DNA of 64,000 bases from Priestia taiwanensis (GCF_014638355.1 NZ_BMFK01000001.1:2123160-2187159); one strand, 5' to 3'; counted from the stretch's first letter, positions 17,645 to 27,615 are shown. The notes: generated from the sequence alone by a model not told the origin. Numbers and translations: made by a program.

Positions 17645-19261
17645 CTATTTAAGGTCAACCCACTTGTAACTGAATTCTCCACCAACAGCATGCATGTATA
17701 GATTTTTTACTTTGTCTTTTAAAATGTATGCTGTTGAACGTTGATAGATTGGTGAAATGACTGCTTCTGCATCTAACATTTTCTCTGCCTCTGCCATTGC
17801 AGCCCATCTCTCTGCATTATCGTTTGAGTTTTGCGCTTTCTTAATTAACTCATCATACGCAGGGTTGTCATAGTTAAAGTTATTTTGTGTATGGCCTTTA
17901 ACGAACATATCTAAGAATGTCATTGGATCTTGGTAATCTGGTCCCCAACCCACCATTGTCATTTGATAATCTGATTTTGCTTCTAAATCTAACTTCTGTT
18001 TGAACGGAACTTGTTTAATATCCACCGTTAAACCTGCTAAATTCTTCTCTAAGTCACCTTTAATGAACTCAGCAATTTTTTTCGCAGACTCTGTGTCAGA
18101 TGTTAAGAACTCAAGTTTCATAGTATCTTTGCCAAGCTCTTTCTTTGCTTCTGCCCATAATTTCTTTGCATCTTCTGTTGTGCCTGTCCATAAATCTCCA
18201 TTTAAACTACGGAAATCTTTGCCGTTTTCATCTTTCGCAAAGTTTTGTGGTACAAAGAACTTTGCTGGTACAGAACCGTTATTTAAGATTGTTTCTGCAA
18301 TACCTTGTTTGTTGTATGATAAATCAATTGCTTTACGCGCTTTCTCATTTTTTAATACATCATTCTTTTGATTGAATCGTAAGTAGAATACTGATGGATC
18401 TTGTCTCACTGCGAATTCTGCATGTTCTTTATAATTTGCTACATGCTCAGATGTTAAACGAGCAAAGTCTAATTCATTTGTTTCATATAAGTTTACTGCT
18501 GTTGATACTTCCTTGATAATTTGTGTGTTGACTTCGTCTAACTTCACAACATCTTTATCCCAGTAAGTGTCATTCTTAACTAACTTGTAACTTGTTGTTT
18601 TCCATTCGCTCATCGTGAACGGTCCGTTAAATACAAGTGTATCTGCTGTTGTTCCATATTTATCACCGTGCTCTTCTACTGCTTTCTTGTTCACTGGCAA
18701 GAATGTATAGAACGTTAATAAGTTTTTGAAATATGGAACTGGTTTTTCTAATTGTATTTCTAACGTTTTCTCGTCAAGTGCTTTTACACCAACCTGATCA
18801 ACACCAACTTCACCTTTGCTTGCTTTCTTTGCATTTTTTAAATCAAACATGATGAATGAATATTGGCTTTTCGTTGCTGGATCAATTGCACGCTTCCAAG
18901 CGTATTCGAAGTCATTTGCTGTTACTGTATCTCCATTTGACCATTTTGCGTCACGAATTTTGAATGTATACGTTAAACCATCAGGACTAACTGTAGGCTC
19001 ACCCTCTGCCATACCATCTACAATCTTATCGCCCTCACCCACTCGGTATAAACCTTCCATTGTATTACGTAGTGGTAACGAAGAAGCTGCGTCTTTCGCT
19101 TTACCTGAATCCATTGTTGGAATTTCAGAAGGCTCAACAATATTTAATACCTTTTTCCCACCTGTTGTTGCATCAGCTGAGTCGTTGCCATAACTACAAG
19201 CTGCTAAAAATGAGCTAGTTATTAATGATAACGAGAACAACATTGCTAATCGTTTCTTCAT
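17645..19261 (-). CDS. oppA: Oligopeptide-binding lipoprotein OppA
   Basis: OppA captures peptides outside the membrane and hands them to OppBC. The 538-residue protein has a lipoprotein signal peptide with the lipobox LAAC (Cys22), followed by the SBP family 5 fold: SDGLTYTFKIRDAKWSNGD, FEYAWKRAIDP, and VGWGPDYQDP near the C-terminus. In B. thuringiensis the Opp system is known to import the PapR signalling peptide of the PlcR circuit, so this operon may link to virulence signalling if PlcR is present. It is the first gene of the operon; CodY-like boxes lie upstream. Confidence 0.95.
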   Translation of the reverse strand: MKKRLAMLFSLSLITSSFLAACSYGNDSADATTGGKKVLNIVEPSEIPTMDSGKAKDAASSLPLRNTMEGLYRVGEGDKIVDGMAEGEPTVSPDGLTYTFKIRDAKWSNGDTVTANDFEYAWKRAIDPATKSQYSFIMFDLKNAKKASKGEVGVDQVGVKALDEKTLEIQLEKPVPYFKNLLTFYTFLPVNKKAVEEHGDKYGTTADTLVFNGPFTMSEWKTTSYKLVKNDTYWDKDVVKLDEVNTQIIKEVSTAVNLYETNELDFARLTSEHVANYKEHAEFAVRQDPSVFYLRFNQKNDVLKNEKARKAIDLSYNKQGIAETILNNGSVPAKFFVPQNFAKDENGKDFRSLNGDLWTGTTEDAKKLWAEAKKELGKDTMKLEFLTSDTESAKKIAEFIKGDLEKNLAGLTVDIKQVPFKQKLDLEAKSDYQMTMVGWGPDYQDPMTFLDMFVKGHTQNNFNYDNPAYDELIKKAQNSNDNAERWAAMAEAEKMLDAEAVISPIYQRSTAYILKDKVKNLYMHAVGGEFSYKWVDLK

Positions 19262-19355
19262 TTTGCATTCCCTCCTACAAATGTTAGTCTAATTAATCTA
19301 CAAATCTTCCAAAAAGATTAAATAAACAGAATATTCTTTTTGAAAAACTTCCCTA

Positions 19356-19370
19356 TATTTTCTGAAAAAT
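19356..19370. promoter_or_regulatory. CodY-like box upstream of oppA
   Basis: TATTTTCTGAAAAAT differs at two of 15 positions from the CodY consensus AATTTTCWGAAAATT. It lies about 95 bases before the oppA start. CodY is known to repress peptide permease operons in Bacillus when branched-chain amino acids and GTP are plentiful. Confidence 0.6.
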
Positions 19371-19393
19371 CATTTCGTAATTCTCATTATACA

Positions 19394-19439
19394 TATTTTC
19401 AGACAAATGAAAATACCTTTTTCGAATTTTGTCGAAATT
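19394..19439. promoter_or_regulatory. Two weaker CodY-like boxes upstream of oppA
   Basis: TATTTTCAGACAAAT at 19394-19408 and AATTTTGTCGAAATT at 19425-19439 each differ from the CodY consensus at about three positions. Together with the stronger box at 19356 they form an array in the 317-base gap between oppA and the divergent DUF3899 gene. Confidence 0.4.
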
Positions 19440-19507
19440 ATTTATAAAAAGTAAAAAAATGCAATAGTTATTGTAAGTCTTTGCTAATTCCTTTAAAATA
19501 TACGATA

Positions 19508-19536
19508 AGAAAACGCTTTCGATTTTTCAGAATTTT
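19508..19536. promoter_or_regulatory. cre-like site and CodY-like box before the DUF3899 gene
   Basis: AGAAAACGCTTTCG at 19508-19521 has the CcpA core GAAAACGCTTTC but differs from TGAAAACGCTTTCA at the ends. It abuts ATTTTTCAGAATTTT at 19522-19536, a three-mismatch CodY-like box. Both lie 45-70 bases before the + strand gene. Confidence 0.35.
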
Positions 19537-19578
19537 TTAACTTTTTACTAACATAATAAAATAAGGGGTTCGGTTATA

Positions 19579-19953
19579 TTGGAAAAGTATTATAAGAAAA
19601 CAATTATTACATCAATTGCTATTCTCGTATTATCAGTTGTTTTTTCTCCATTTGTAGAAGGAACATCATTTGCGATTAAGTATATCAATACACTATTTAG
19701 CTTTTCGATGTTTGCATGTATAGTAGGTGGACTGTTATTTGTAGTAGGACAAGGTTTCTTTAACGTAACGAAATACGGGATGAAGAAACTTGCAAAAACA
19801 AATAAGAAAAAGCCAGTAGAATTGCTTGAAGAAGACAATCAAGATTTGAAAGATGTGTTATATGAACGAAACCGTTATTCTCTCACCATTCCTTTCTTAG
19901 TAAGTGGAATCATACTGAGTGTGCTAACTACTATTATTAGTTTGATGATTTAG
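19579..19953 (+). CDS. DUF3899-type membrane protein
   Basis: This 124-residue protein has three membrane segments: about 9-26, 37-59 and 103-122. A charged cytoplasmic loop between the second and third carries KKLAKTNKKKPVELLEEDNQDLKD. The pattern fits the DUF3899 family, of unknown function. TTG at 19579 follows AAGGGG. It is divergent from oppA and ends just before the trpS promoter. Confidence 0.7.
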   Translation: MEKYYKKTIITSIAILVLSVVFSPFVEGTSFAIKYINTLFSFSMFACIVGGLLFVVGQGFFNVTKYGMKKLAKTNKKKPVELLEEDNQDLKDVLYERNRYSLTIPFLVSGIILSVLTTIISLMI

Positions 19954-19965
19954 ACGAAGGCCTCT

Positions 19966-19994
19966 TTGCATTCCATTGCAACTATTGGTATAAT
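19966..19994 (+). promoter_or_regulatory. Sigma-A promoter of trpS
   Basis: TTGCAT and a perfect TATAAT are separated by 17 bases. Transcription would begin near 20001 and enter the T-box leader. Confidence 0.75.
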
Positions 19995-20009
19995 CGTATG
20001 TAACTTATA

Positions 20010-20250
20010 TATTATGCAATGACAAAGAATAGTACATCTTGTAACAATTCTAGAGAGCTTGTGGTTGGTGAGAACAAGTATTGAAACAAGATGGAATGGA
20101 CTTTCGAGCACTAAACCGAACTTTTAGTAGGCTTTAGCGTTTTCCAGCGTTAACTGGGTTAAGATGTTTTGCTTTTTTAGCGAAATAAATAGGGTGGCAC
20201 CACGGTCCATTCGTCCCTACCATATAGGGATGGATGGGCCTTTTTTATTG
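20010..20250 (+). ncRNA. T-box riboswitch (tryptophan) in the trpS leader
   Basis: The 324-base gap before trpS is filled by a T-box leader. It has a stem I region with AGAGAGCTTGTGG and AACAAGTATTGAAACAAG, a likely UGG specifier at 20097-20099, and the conserved T-box AGGGTGGCACCACGG at 20191-20205, followed by a terminator that overlaps the antiterminator. Uncharged tRNA-Trp pairing with UGG and the T-box would favour the antiterminator and turn trpS on. Confidence 0.92.
20203..20246 (+). terminator. T-box-controlled terminator before trpS
   Basis: GGTCCATTCGTCCC pairs with GGGATGGATGGGCC (two wobble pairs, one mismatch) and is followed by TTTTTT. Its 5' arm overlaps the T-box sequence, as in other T-box leaders. 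Confidence 0.9.
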
Positions 20251-20265
20251 TACTACATTTTTTAG

Positions 20266-21267
<1,002 letters not shown>

Positions 21268-21272
21268 TAAAA

Positions 21273-21306
21273 GAAAATGGTGTCCATCTAAATGGACACC
21301 ATTTTC
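21273..21306. terminator. Bidirectional terminator between trpS and yjbA
   Basis: A perfect 15-base stem, GAAAATGGTGTCCAT, with a four-base loop lies between the convergent genes. Confidence 0.85.
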
Positions 21307-21310
21307 ACTT

Positions 21311-22063
21311 TTAATTTACTTTTTGTTCATTTTCTAATTCCCATAATTTCTCGAAGAATGGCTGTCCTTTAATAAGCCGCTCACAAAATTGACCGTGCTT
21401 CTCCGTCCAACCTATTTTTGTTTCTTCATATAAACGGTTCCATATATCCTCGAAATCTAACCCTTGAATTTCTCGATACGAAGACGGTTCCCATTCTGTG
21501 TACCAATAACGAATTTCTGGTGTATGTCTTGTCGAATATAATTGATCTAATGCCATAAATAATAATTGCTTTAATTGTCTTTCTTTACGCGTTAACCCAT
21601 TCATCATTTGTGGTGCCGGTGATAAGATATGATGTTCTTTCGATTGTATCGAGACAGCGTGTGGAAAGTGATATACTTTCGCTTCTAATTGCTCCATCAT
21701 GTCATGTACCATCTGTTCTTGCCTTGGAATGAGACGACTTTTTCGAATTGGAATGTTGTATCCAATTGAATCTACCGCTAATATTCCTTTTCCATCCGTT
21801 ACGACAAAACAGTAGTCTAGTTGAATTCGTTCATGATTTTTACGCACATACGCTTTTTGATACACATCTTGTAAGAGCTCAGGTGGTAGTTCCATTAGTT
21901 CATTCTCGATGTAATGAAACAAAGTCGTTTCTACTTTCACAACAGGAACTTGATCTAAAAGCTCCACACTATCTTCCTTCCGCCATTCAAAAAAATGACA
22001 AACATTATATCCGTTTTCTTCACCTTCAAACCAATTTACCCATACATCATGCAGATACAACAT
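21311..22063 (-). CDS. yjbA: YjbA family protein (DUF3603)
   Basis: This 250-residue cytoplasmic protein begins [24 protein letters not shown] and ends [15 protein letters not shown], very close to what I recall of B. subtilis YjbA. The position beside trpS is also the same. The ATG at 22063 follows GTGAGGGG; an in-frame start at 22111 lacks a ribosome site. The function is unknown. Confidence 0.85.
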   Translation of the reverse strand: MLYLHDVWVNWFEGEENGYNVCHFFEWRKEDSVELLDQVPVVKVETTLFHYIENELMELPPELLQDVYQKAYVRKNHERIQLDYCFVVTDGKGILAVDSIGYNIPIRKSRLIPRQEQMVHDMMEQLEAKVYHFPHAVSIQSKEHHILSPAPQMMNGLTRKERQLKQLLFMALDQLYSTRHTPEIRYWYTEWEPSSYREIQGLDFEDIWNRLYEETKIGWTEKHGQFCERLIKGQPFFEKLWELENEQKVN

Positions 22064-22153
22064 GTTCTTACCCCTCACTTCAAAACGGTATGTATCTACC
22101 ATTATGCTCACTTGGTAGATAAATTATTCCAATTAGGGAAAGATATTGATTCT

Positions 22154-22210
22154 TCACCAAAAGACATAGGAATTATCGATATACACGTCACTGCAAATAG
22201 ATTCTTTCAT
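22154..22210 (-). CDS. Candidate 18-residue ORF
   Basis: The 258-base gap between yjbA and yjaZ contains a short frame on the minus strand with a GGTGGAG site seven to eight bases before its ATG. The product would be hydrophobic and acidic (MKESICSDVYIDNSYVFW). No family is known and chance is quite possible. Nothing else is seen in the gap; the app peptide-permease operon found here in B. subtilis is absent. Confidence 0.2.
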   Translation of the reverse strand: MKESICSDVYIDNSYVFW

Positions 22211-22321
22211 CAGGAGTCTCCACCTACAGTGGCGTGTATGATACATGCTCTCCATGTTACGGAAATGAAACAAGATATTGTTTACTATATATACGATATA
22301 TGCGGAAAGTATTCCTTTTTT

Positions 22322-23122
22322 CTAGAAAAACCTGCGCCTCATTCGGCAGAAAGAGACAGCACCATCCATAATATCTTGTGCACTCTTCCCTAGTAATTCT
22401 TTCGTTGTTGCTTTCGTATGTTCTACCGCATCCTGTACGATATGATAGCCTACATTATATCCGAGCATCGATGGATAGAAACCAAGCCCATTTAAGAGAA
22501 AATCATGCTGCTTCGTATGTTTCTTCACCTCATGATGCTTCCTCATTAATTTCTTCCACATCATTCCGGCTTCTTCTTTCGTATATAGTTTCGTCCAGTC
22601 TGCATTTACTTCTTCTCCATATCGCTCATACACAGCATACTCTGCTAACCCCTCCATTACGATGGAATCAAGTAATGTATCGTTCTCTTTCTCTTCTAGC
22701 GCATGAATCCGTACAACATGATGATATTCATGTGTTAACAATGCTTTCCACTCTTCTATTGAAATATCAGGTTCTCCAAATAAAAAGATGGATTTCCTCG
22801 TCGCAATGCCATTTTTATTTACTTTCCTTTCAAGTGCAAATAGTCGATAAAGCGGAAAGATGAATACCGGAATATCCGGGCCACTTAACCATTGACGTAA
22901 TGATAAAAATTCATCTTGTAATTGTAACCAAAGACGCTTATGTTGCAGTTCTTTCACACTTTCTTTTCCACGGTCAACAGGCTCATACATTCCTTGCATC
23001 CTCAAATACGTGTACATCTCTTTTTCATCGGAAAATGGTACATAACGTAACAACTTCTTACATACCTCAAGAGGCTTATCATAATACTTTAGCAGCAAGG
23101 CGTCTGTTCGAATAATCCCCAT
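22322..23122 (-). CDS. yjaZ: YjaZ family predicted zinc peptidase (DUF2268)
   Basis: This 266-residue protein carries the zinc-peptidase motif HEYHH at 131-135 and a downstream glutamate in MEGLAEYAVYE (near 157), which together form a gluzincin-like metal site. No signal peptide is present, so it should act inside the cell. The gene occupies the position of B. subtilis yjaZ, directly after fabF. The ATG follows GTGGAGGG. The substrate is unknown. Confidence 0.8.
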   Translation of the reverse strand: MGIIRTDALLLKYYDKPLEVCKKLLRYVPFSDEKEMYTYLRMQGMYEPVDRGKESVKELQHKRLWLQLQDEFLSLRQWLSGPDIPVFIFPLYRLFALERKVNKNGIATRKSIFLFGEPDISIEEWKALLTHEYHHVVRIHALEEKENDTLLDSIVMEGLAEYAVYERYGEEVNADWTKLYTKEEAGMMWKKLMRKHHEVKKHTKQHDFLLNGLGFYPSMLGYNVGYHIVQDAVEHTKATTKELLGKSAQDIMDGAVSFCRMRRRFF

Positions 23123-23254
23123 CTTCTTCCCTCCACGCTCGTATACATTTGTTCTATTATATGAACGTGTATGTAAATTGGGAGTGTCCCCTTGAAATCA
23201 TTGCATGTAGAGACTCGTTACGTATAAAATAACACGATAAATCATCACGAAAAA

Positions 23255-23286
23255 AAGTTGCCCTATCCATTGGATAAAGCAACTTC
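23255..23286 (-). terminator. Terminator of the fabH-fabF operon
   Basis: AAGTTGC and GCAACTT pair around an inner TATCC / GGATA stem, and on the minus strand the hairpin is followed by TTTTTT. Confidence 0.75.
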
Positions 23287-23300
23287 CTTCTACTATCTAT

Positions 23301-24539
23301 TTATTCATACTTTTTAAATACTAATGTCGTGTTATGTCCACCAAATCCTAATGAGTTAGACATAACTACACGAACGTCTTGCTTTCTCGCTTCGTTCGGC
23401 ACATAATCTAAATCACAATCTGGATCTGGTGTCTCATAATTAATTGTTGGTGGAATAATTCCTTCACGAATGGCAAGAACAGAGAAGATTGCTTCTACTG
23501 CACCTGCTGCACCAAGTAAGTGACCTGTCATTGATTTCGTTGAACTAATGGCTACGTTGTACGCATGGTCACCAAGCACAGCTTTAATTGCAGCTGTTTC
23601 ATACTTATCATTTAAGTCTGTACTTGTACCATGTGCATTCACGTAGTCAATATCTGTCGGGTGTAATCCAGCATCACGAATTGCTTCGCTCATTGCACGA
23701 GAGCCACCTTCTCCACCAGGTGCTGGTGCTGTAATATGATGAGCGTCTCCTGTTGAACCATATCCAATAATTTCTGCGTAAATTGTCGCTCCACGCGCTA
23801 ATGCATGCTCCAATTCCTCTAATACGACAATTCCAGAACCTTCACCCATTACGAAACCATCGCGATTCGCATCAAATGGACGACATGCTGTTTTCGGATC
23901 TGGATTCAGTGATACTGCTTTCGCTGAACAGAATCCTGCGATAGAAAGTTGTGTAATTGGCGCCTCTGTTCCCCCTGTAACCATCACGTCTGCATCACCG
24001 CGCTCAATTACTTTGAACGCATCACCAATGGAGTTCGCTCCTGACGCACACGCTGTTACCGAGCAAGAGTTAACCCCTTTAGCACCTAACATAATCGATA
24101 CTTGTCCAGAAGCCATATCCGGAATCATCATTGGAATGAAGAAAGGACTTACACGACGTGCTCCCTTTTCTTTTAACGTTGTGAATTGCTCCTCTAACGT
24201 TCCCATGCCACCGATTCCCGAACCAATCCATACACCGACACGTGCTGCATTCTCTTCATTGATTGTTAGCCCTGCATGCTCCACTGCCATTTTCGAAGCT
24301 GCTACCGCATATTGTGTAAAGCGATCCATACGACGTGCTTCTTTCTTATCAATAAATGATTCCACATCAAAGTCTTTCAGTTCCGCCGCTACTTTCGCCG
24401 GGAATGCCTCTTTATCTAAGCGAGTTAATTCCCCAATTCCTGATTCTCCGTTAATTAATTTCTCCCATGTCTGTTGAACACTATTTCCAAGTGGTGTCAC
24501 AGCACCTAAACCAGTTACTACTACACGTTTCTTCTGCAT
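23301..24539 (-). CDS. fabF: 3-oxoacyl-ACP synthase II
   Basis: FabF extends acyl-ACP by two carbons from malonyl-ACP in fatty acid elongation. The 412-residue enzyme shows the Cys-His-His triad of elongating condensing enzymes: Cys164 in [10 protein letters not shown], His303 in [11 protein letters not shown] and His340 in [10 protein letters not shown]. The gene lies 63 bases after fabH in one transcription unit and shares its FapR-type control. Confidence 0.96.
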   Translation of the reverse strand: MQKKRVVVTGLGAVTPLGNSVQQTWEKLINGESGIGELTRLDKEAFPAKVAAELKDFDVESFIDKKEARRMDRFTQYAVAASKMAVEHAGLTINEENAARVGVWIGSGIGGMGTLEEQFTTLKEKGARRVSPFFIPMMIPDMASGQVSIMLGAKGVNSCSVTACASGANSIGDAFKVIERGDADVMVTGGTEAPITQLSIAGFCSAKAVSLNPDPKTACRPFDANRDGFVMGEGSGIVVLEELEHALARGATIYAEIIGYGSTGDAHHITAPAPGGEGGSRAMSEAIRDAGLHPTDIDYVNAHGTSTDLNDKYETAAIKAVLGDHAYNVAISSTKSMTGHLLGAAGAVEAIFSVLAIREGIIPPTINYETPDPDCDLDYVPNEARKQDVRVVMSNSLGFGGHNTTLVFKKYE

Positions 24540-24602
24540 ATTATGTTACCTCCTCTATACTTCAACCATTTTATATAGATTTCCCGTACATTTCTATTTC
24601 AC

Positions 24603-25535
24603 TTACCTACCCCAACGAAGCGCAACTGCTCCCCATGTTAAGCCACCGCCAAAACCAACTAATACAACAACATCGCCATCTTTAATTTTACCATTCTCTA
24701 ACTCTTCTACCAATGCAATTGGAATACTAGAAGCTGATGTGTTGCCGTATTTATGAATCGTTACGCTCATCTTATCTTCATCTAACTCTAGTCGCTGACG
24801 AGAAGCTTCCATAATACGAGTATTAGCTTGATGCGGTACTAAGAAGTCTACATCTTTCTTCTCTAAACCAGCTTTCTCGATTACTTTTTCACATGAATCG
24901 CCCATTTGACGAACTGCAAACTTGAATACTTCACGGCCATTCATTCTAATATGCGTATCTTGGTATAAATGTTTTCCACCACTACCATCTGCGCCTAGTT
25001 CAAATGAAAGAATTCCTTTTCCTTCACTTACAGGTCCTAATATAACCGCTCCTGCACCGTCTCCGAATAGAACAGCAGTGTTACGATCTTCCCAATCCGT
25101 AATCCTCGATAACTTTTCTGCTGATACGACAAGTACATTTTTATATGCTCCTGTTTCGATAAATTGCTGAGCTGTTATCATACCGTACATAAATCCAGCA
25201 CATGCTGCACTAATATCCATTGCTGCTGCATTCTTCGCTCCAAGTTGGTCTTGAATGATACATGACACAGTTGGAAATGCATAATCTGGTGTAACAGTTG
25301 ATACTAAAATAAGTTCAATATCTTCTGCCACAATCCCTGCTGATTTGATTGCTCTTTTTGCAGCTTCTAAAGCCATATGTGACGTATTCATATCATCGCC
25401 TGCAATGCGACGTTCATGAATACCTGTTCTCGTTCTAATCCATTCATCAGATGTATCTAAAATCTTCTCAAGATCTTCATTCGTTACAATTCGTTCAGGT
25501 ACATAACTACCAATTCCCCAAATACCTACGCTCAT
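24603..25535 (-). CDS. fabH: 3-oxoacyl-ACP synthase III
   Basis: FabH starts fatty acid synthesis by condensing an acyl-CoA with malonyl-ACP; Bacillus enzymes prefer branched primers. The 310-residue protein shows the Cys-His-Asn triad: Cys112 in [11 protein letters not shown], His235 in PHQANTR and Asn265 in KYGNTSASS. The ATG follows a strong GATGGAGG. A promoter overlapped by a FapR-like operator lies directly upstream. Confidence 0.96.
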   Translation of the reverse strand: MSVGIWGIGSYVPERIVTNEDLEKILDTSDEWIRTRTGIHERRIAGDDMNTSHMALEAAKRAIKSAGIVAEDIELILVSTVTPDYAFPTVSCIIQDQLGAKNAAAMDISAACAGFMYGMITAQQFIETGAYKNVLVVSAEKLSRITDWEDRNTAVLFGDGAGAVILGPVSEGKGILSFELGADGSGGKHLYQDTHIRMNGREVFKFAVRQMGDSCEKVIEKAGLEKKDVDFLVPHQANTRIMEASRQRLELDEDKMSVTIHKYGNTSASSIPIALVEELENGKIKDGDVVVLVGFGGGLTWGAVALRWGR

Positions 25536-25565
25536 GGAATAACCTCCATCTTTATAATCAATCTC

Positions 25566-25609
25566 TATTACCTGGTACTAATTTTATACTAAAAAAAATC
25601 ATTTGTCTA
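25566..25609 (-). promoter_or_regulatory. fabH promoter with FapR-like operator
   Basis: On the minus strand TAGACA and TAAAAT are 17 bases apart. Directly after the -10 element comes the inverted repeat TAGTACC-A-GGTAATA (25566-25580 on the + strand), which resembles the FapR operator. FapR represses lipid-synthesis genes until malonyl-CoA rises. Confidence 0.65.
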
Positions 25610-26377
25610 TTCCTTAAATACATCTTGAAATTTATTTATATGTTCTCTTTGTCTTTGCAATCCTTCTTTGATGGATAACGAACGTGCAATTGTTCGTTTC
25701 TCTATTTGTTTCACGTCTTGTTTTGGACTTTGTGTATGCACAAATGGTTCCTCACATAAAATGCGGATTCCCGCTTCCCACTCATTTTCATGAACAGATG
25801 CAAAGTAAAAACTACCTTCTTCTTGCAACGTGACAATTGCCACTGCAAGATCATCGATATACAGCACATCTGTATCCACCTCTAACGGATACAATGCATC
25901 GCTAACGGGATGCCCTTCTAATAAGCGATGATATGTCATATACGCCGGCTGCCATGGACCATATACAGTCGGAACTTTTATAATTGTATATGATTCTATT
26001 TCTTGTTGCACATATGCTTCTAACTCTCTAAAATGTACAAACTCCTTTTTCTCTGTAAGCATTGTTGAAACAACTACTGTTCTTCCAGACACATGTTGTT
26101 CAATTACTTTTTTTATACTCGCTAACTCACATTCTTCTAACGGCTTGCTCGGTTCATACAAACAACAATATGTCACGTCAACCTCTTTCATCTCTTCTAA
26201 CGAATCGACATACTCGAAATTTGCATTACGGCCAATAAGGAGCCATTTCTCCTCTTCCATCGGAGTTAATTTGGTAGATGGATGATATCCATATACCTGA
26301 ATATCACGTCGTAATAATTCTTCTACAATCGCATACCCAATAAATGAAAATGCTCCGAGTACATATGCAGCTTTCAT
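25607..26377 (-). CDS. YjaV-like NAD(P)-binding protein
   Basis: This 256-residue protein has a Rossmann-type N-terminus (AYVLGAFSFIGYAIVEELL), in which the usual GxxGxxG reads GAFSFIG, and an epimerase-like VPTVYGPWQPAYMTYHRLLEG. A clear Tyr-x-x-x-Lys catalytic pair is not evident, so enzymatic activity is uncertain. It corresponds in position to B. subtilis yjaV. ATG follows AAGGAGGTAGG. The stop lies about 70 bases before fabH, with no room for the med, comZ and yjzB genes that lie here in B. subtilis. Confidence 0.65.
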   Translation of the reverse strand: MKAAYVLGAFSFIGYAIVEELLRRDIQVYGYHPSTKLTPMEEEKWLLIGRNANFEYVDSLEEMKEVDVTYCCLYEPSKPLEECELASIKKVIEQHVSGRTVVVSTMLTEKKEFVHFRELEAYVQQEIESYTIIKVPTVYGPWQPAYMTYHRLLEGHPVSDALYPLEVDTDVLYIDDLAVAIVTLQEEGSFYFASVHENEWEAGIRILCEEPFVHTQSPKQDVKQIEKRTIARSLSIKEGLQRQREHINKFQDVFKE

Positions 26378-26402
26378 ACTCCTACCTCCTTACAAAAAGA
26401 AA

Positions 26403-26428
26403 CCCTATGTTGCGTTGCTTCCATAGGG
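26403..26428 (-). terminator. Hairpin after the YjaU-like gene
   Basis: A seven-base perfect stem CCCTATG / CATAGGG is followed on the minus strand by GTTTCTTTTTG, a weak T-run. It lies between the YjaU-like and YjaV-like genes. Confidence 0.55.
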
Positions 26429-26433
26429 CATCG

Positions 26434-27168
26434 TCAATATTCTTTTTCATATGCTTTCAAGAACAAACAAATGGACGTACTACATTCATATTTACGCTCT
26501 GGCACGTAGAAAAGCAATATAATTGGTTTATCTTGTGTTCTTCTCACTTGCTCATATATGCGAGCATGCCTCTTTCCATCTACCTTCGCATGAGTAGAAA
26601 GAAATAATTGAACCGGTATCGAAGAGGTATCTTGCTCATATCCTTTGTCTTCAATCATATGCATGACATCGTCTTCTTCTAATGTATATGCTTTCTGTAA
26701 GTCTTTTACTAATCGTTTATAAAAAAATTTATTTTTCTTCTCGCGCTGAATCGTATCTTTCAACTGCAAGAGTGGATCAATGAAACTTACAGAGCGAATA
26801 TATTGTGGCATACTTTTCATTAATTCAAATGCAACGAGTGCTCCCATTCCTTCTGCGATAATATGAATTTGTTTATTAAGCGTTTCTTTTTTCATTACCA
26901 TATGATAGAGGTTTTTCGTTAGTCGAACTGCCTCATCACTCCCATAATGGCGGCCGTTCAAATTAGAAGAGAATATCGTGTAACCTGTTATTCTCAATCG
27001 TTCGAGTATTTTCTTTCTTCCTACATGCTGTAACCAAAAGCTCGTATTGTTCTCGACATGATGCTGAGTATCCCCTAGCAATAATATCCCAAAACCACTT
27101 GGTCTTTCTGGCAAATGAATGACACACCATTGTCCATCTTGAAGGAAATATCTTTCTGTAATCTCCAT
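26434..27168 (-). CDS. YjaU-like alpha/beta-hydrolase-fold protein
   Basis: This 244-residue protein has an alpha/beta hydrolase pattern: a start strand with GFGILLLGDTQHH, and a predicted nucleophile elbow IHIIAEGMGALVAFEL. In active hydrolases the elbow is G-x-S-x-G; here the central position is Gly, so the usual serine is missing and the protein is probably not a hydrolase in the usual sense. The ATG at 27168, eight bases after AAGGTG, was chosen over ATG 27174. It occupies the yjaU position. Confidence 0.6.
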   Translation of the reverse strand: MEITERYFLQDGQWCVIHLPERPSGFGILLLGDTQHHVENNTSFWLQHVGRKKILERLRITGYTIFSSNLNGRHYGSDEAVRLTKNLYHMVMKKETLNKQIHIIAEGMGALVAFELMKSMPQYIRSVSFIDPLLQLKDTIQREKKNKFFYKRLVKDLQKAYTLEEDDVMHMIEDKGYEQDTSSIPVQLFLSTHAKVDGKRHARIYEQVRRTQDKPIILLFYVPERKYECSTSICLFLKAYEKEY

Positions 27169-27323
27169 TCCCATCACACCTTAATTTGTAAGGTTATTTA
27201 TATATCCCTATACAAGATATGTCATATTATGATAAAAGGAACACCTACATGGACAAAAAGGGCGATGTTTTCAAATGAATTTCCCTTCCCATCTATGGTA
27301 CAATAGGGGTAACTGTGCCTTAA

Positions 27324-27383
27324 CATATTTCCTAACTGAAATATGCTAAGACGCATGCACATCGTCCTAATAAGTAGACGATG
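27324..27383 (+). other. Two hairpins in the yjzD leader
   Basis: CATATTTC-CTAACT-GAAATATG (27324-27345) and CATCGTC-CTAATAAGTA-GACGATG (27360-27383) are perfect stems, without T-runs, 45-105 bases before yjzD. A possible promoter TGAATT-17-TACAAT precedes them near 27280-27303. They may stabilise or control the mRNA. Confidence 0.5.
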
Positions 27384-27428
27384 ACAAAACAACAGTTTTA
27401 CTCAATAGCTCATAAAGAGGTGAAAAGC

Positions 27429-27614
27429 ATGCGTTATTTTTGGACACTATTTTGGGCGTTCGCTTTATCTAACATGTTCGCATACGTTGTAGGTGCGATG
27501 AAAGGTATGGCTTACGATTTCCAATTAGCTTGCACATTAACAGTAATCTTTACAGTTGGTGTTATTCTACTAAGTTCTATTATTCCGAACGAACCAGTGG
27601 AACAACATCATTAA
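27429..27614 (+). CDS. yjzD: YjzD-like small membrane protein (DUF2929)
   Basis: This 61-residue protein has two membrane helices, about 2-22 and 30-50, and begins MRYFWTLFWAFALSNMFAYVVG, like the YjzD/DUF2929 family. The ATG at 27429 follows AGAGGTG; a longer in-frame start at 27381 falls in the leader hairpin. The gene has the same place as in B. subtilis, beside yjaU. The function is unknown. Confidence 0.8.
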   Translation: MRYFWTLFWAFALSNMFAYVVGAMKGMAYDFQLACTLTVIFTVGVILLSSIIPNEPVEQHH

Positions 27615-27615
27615 G

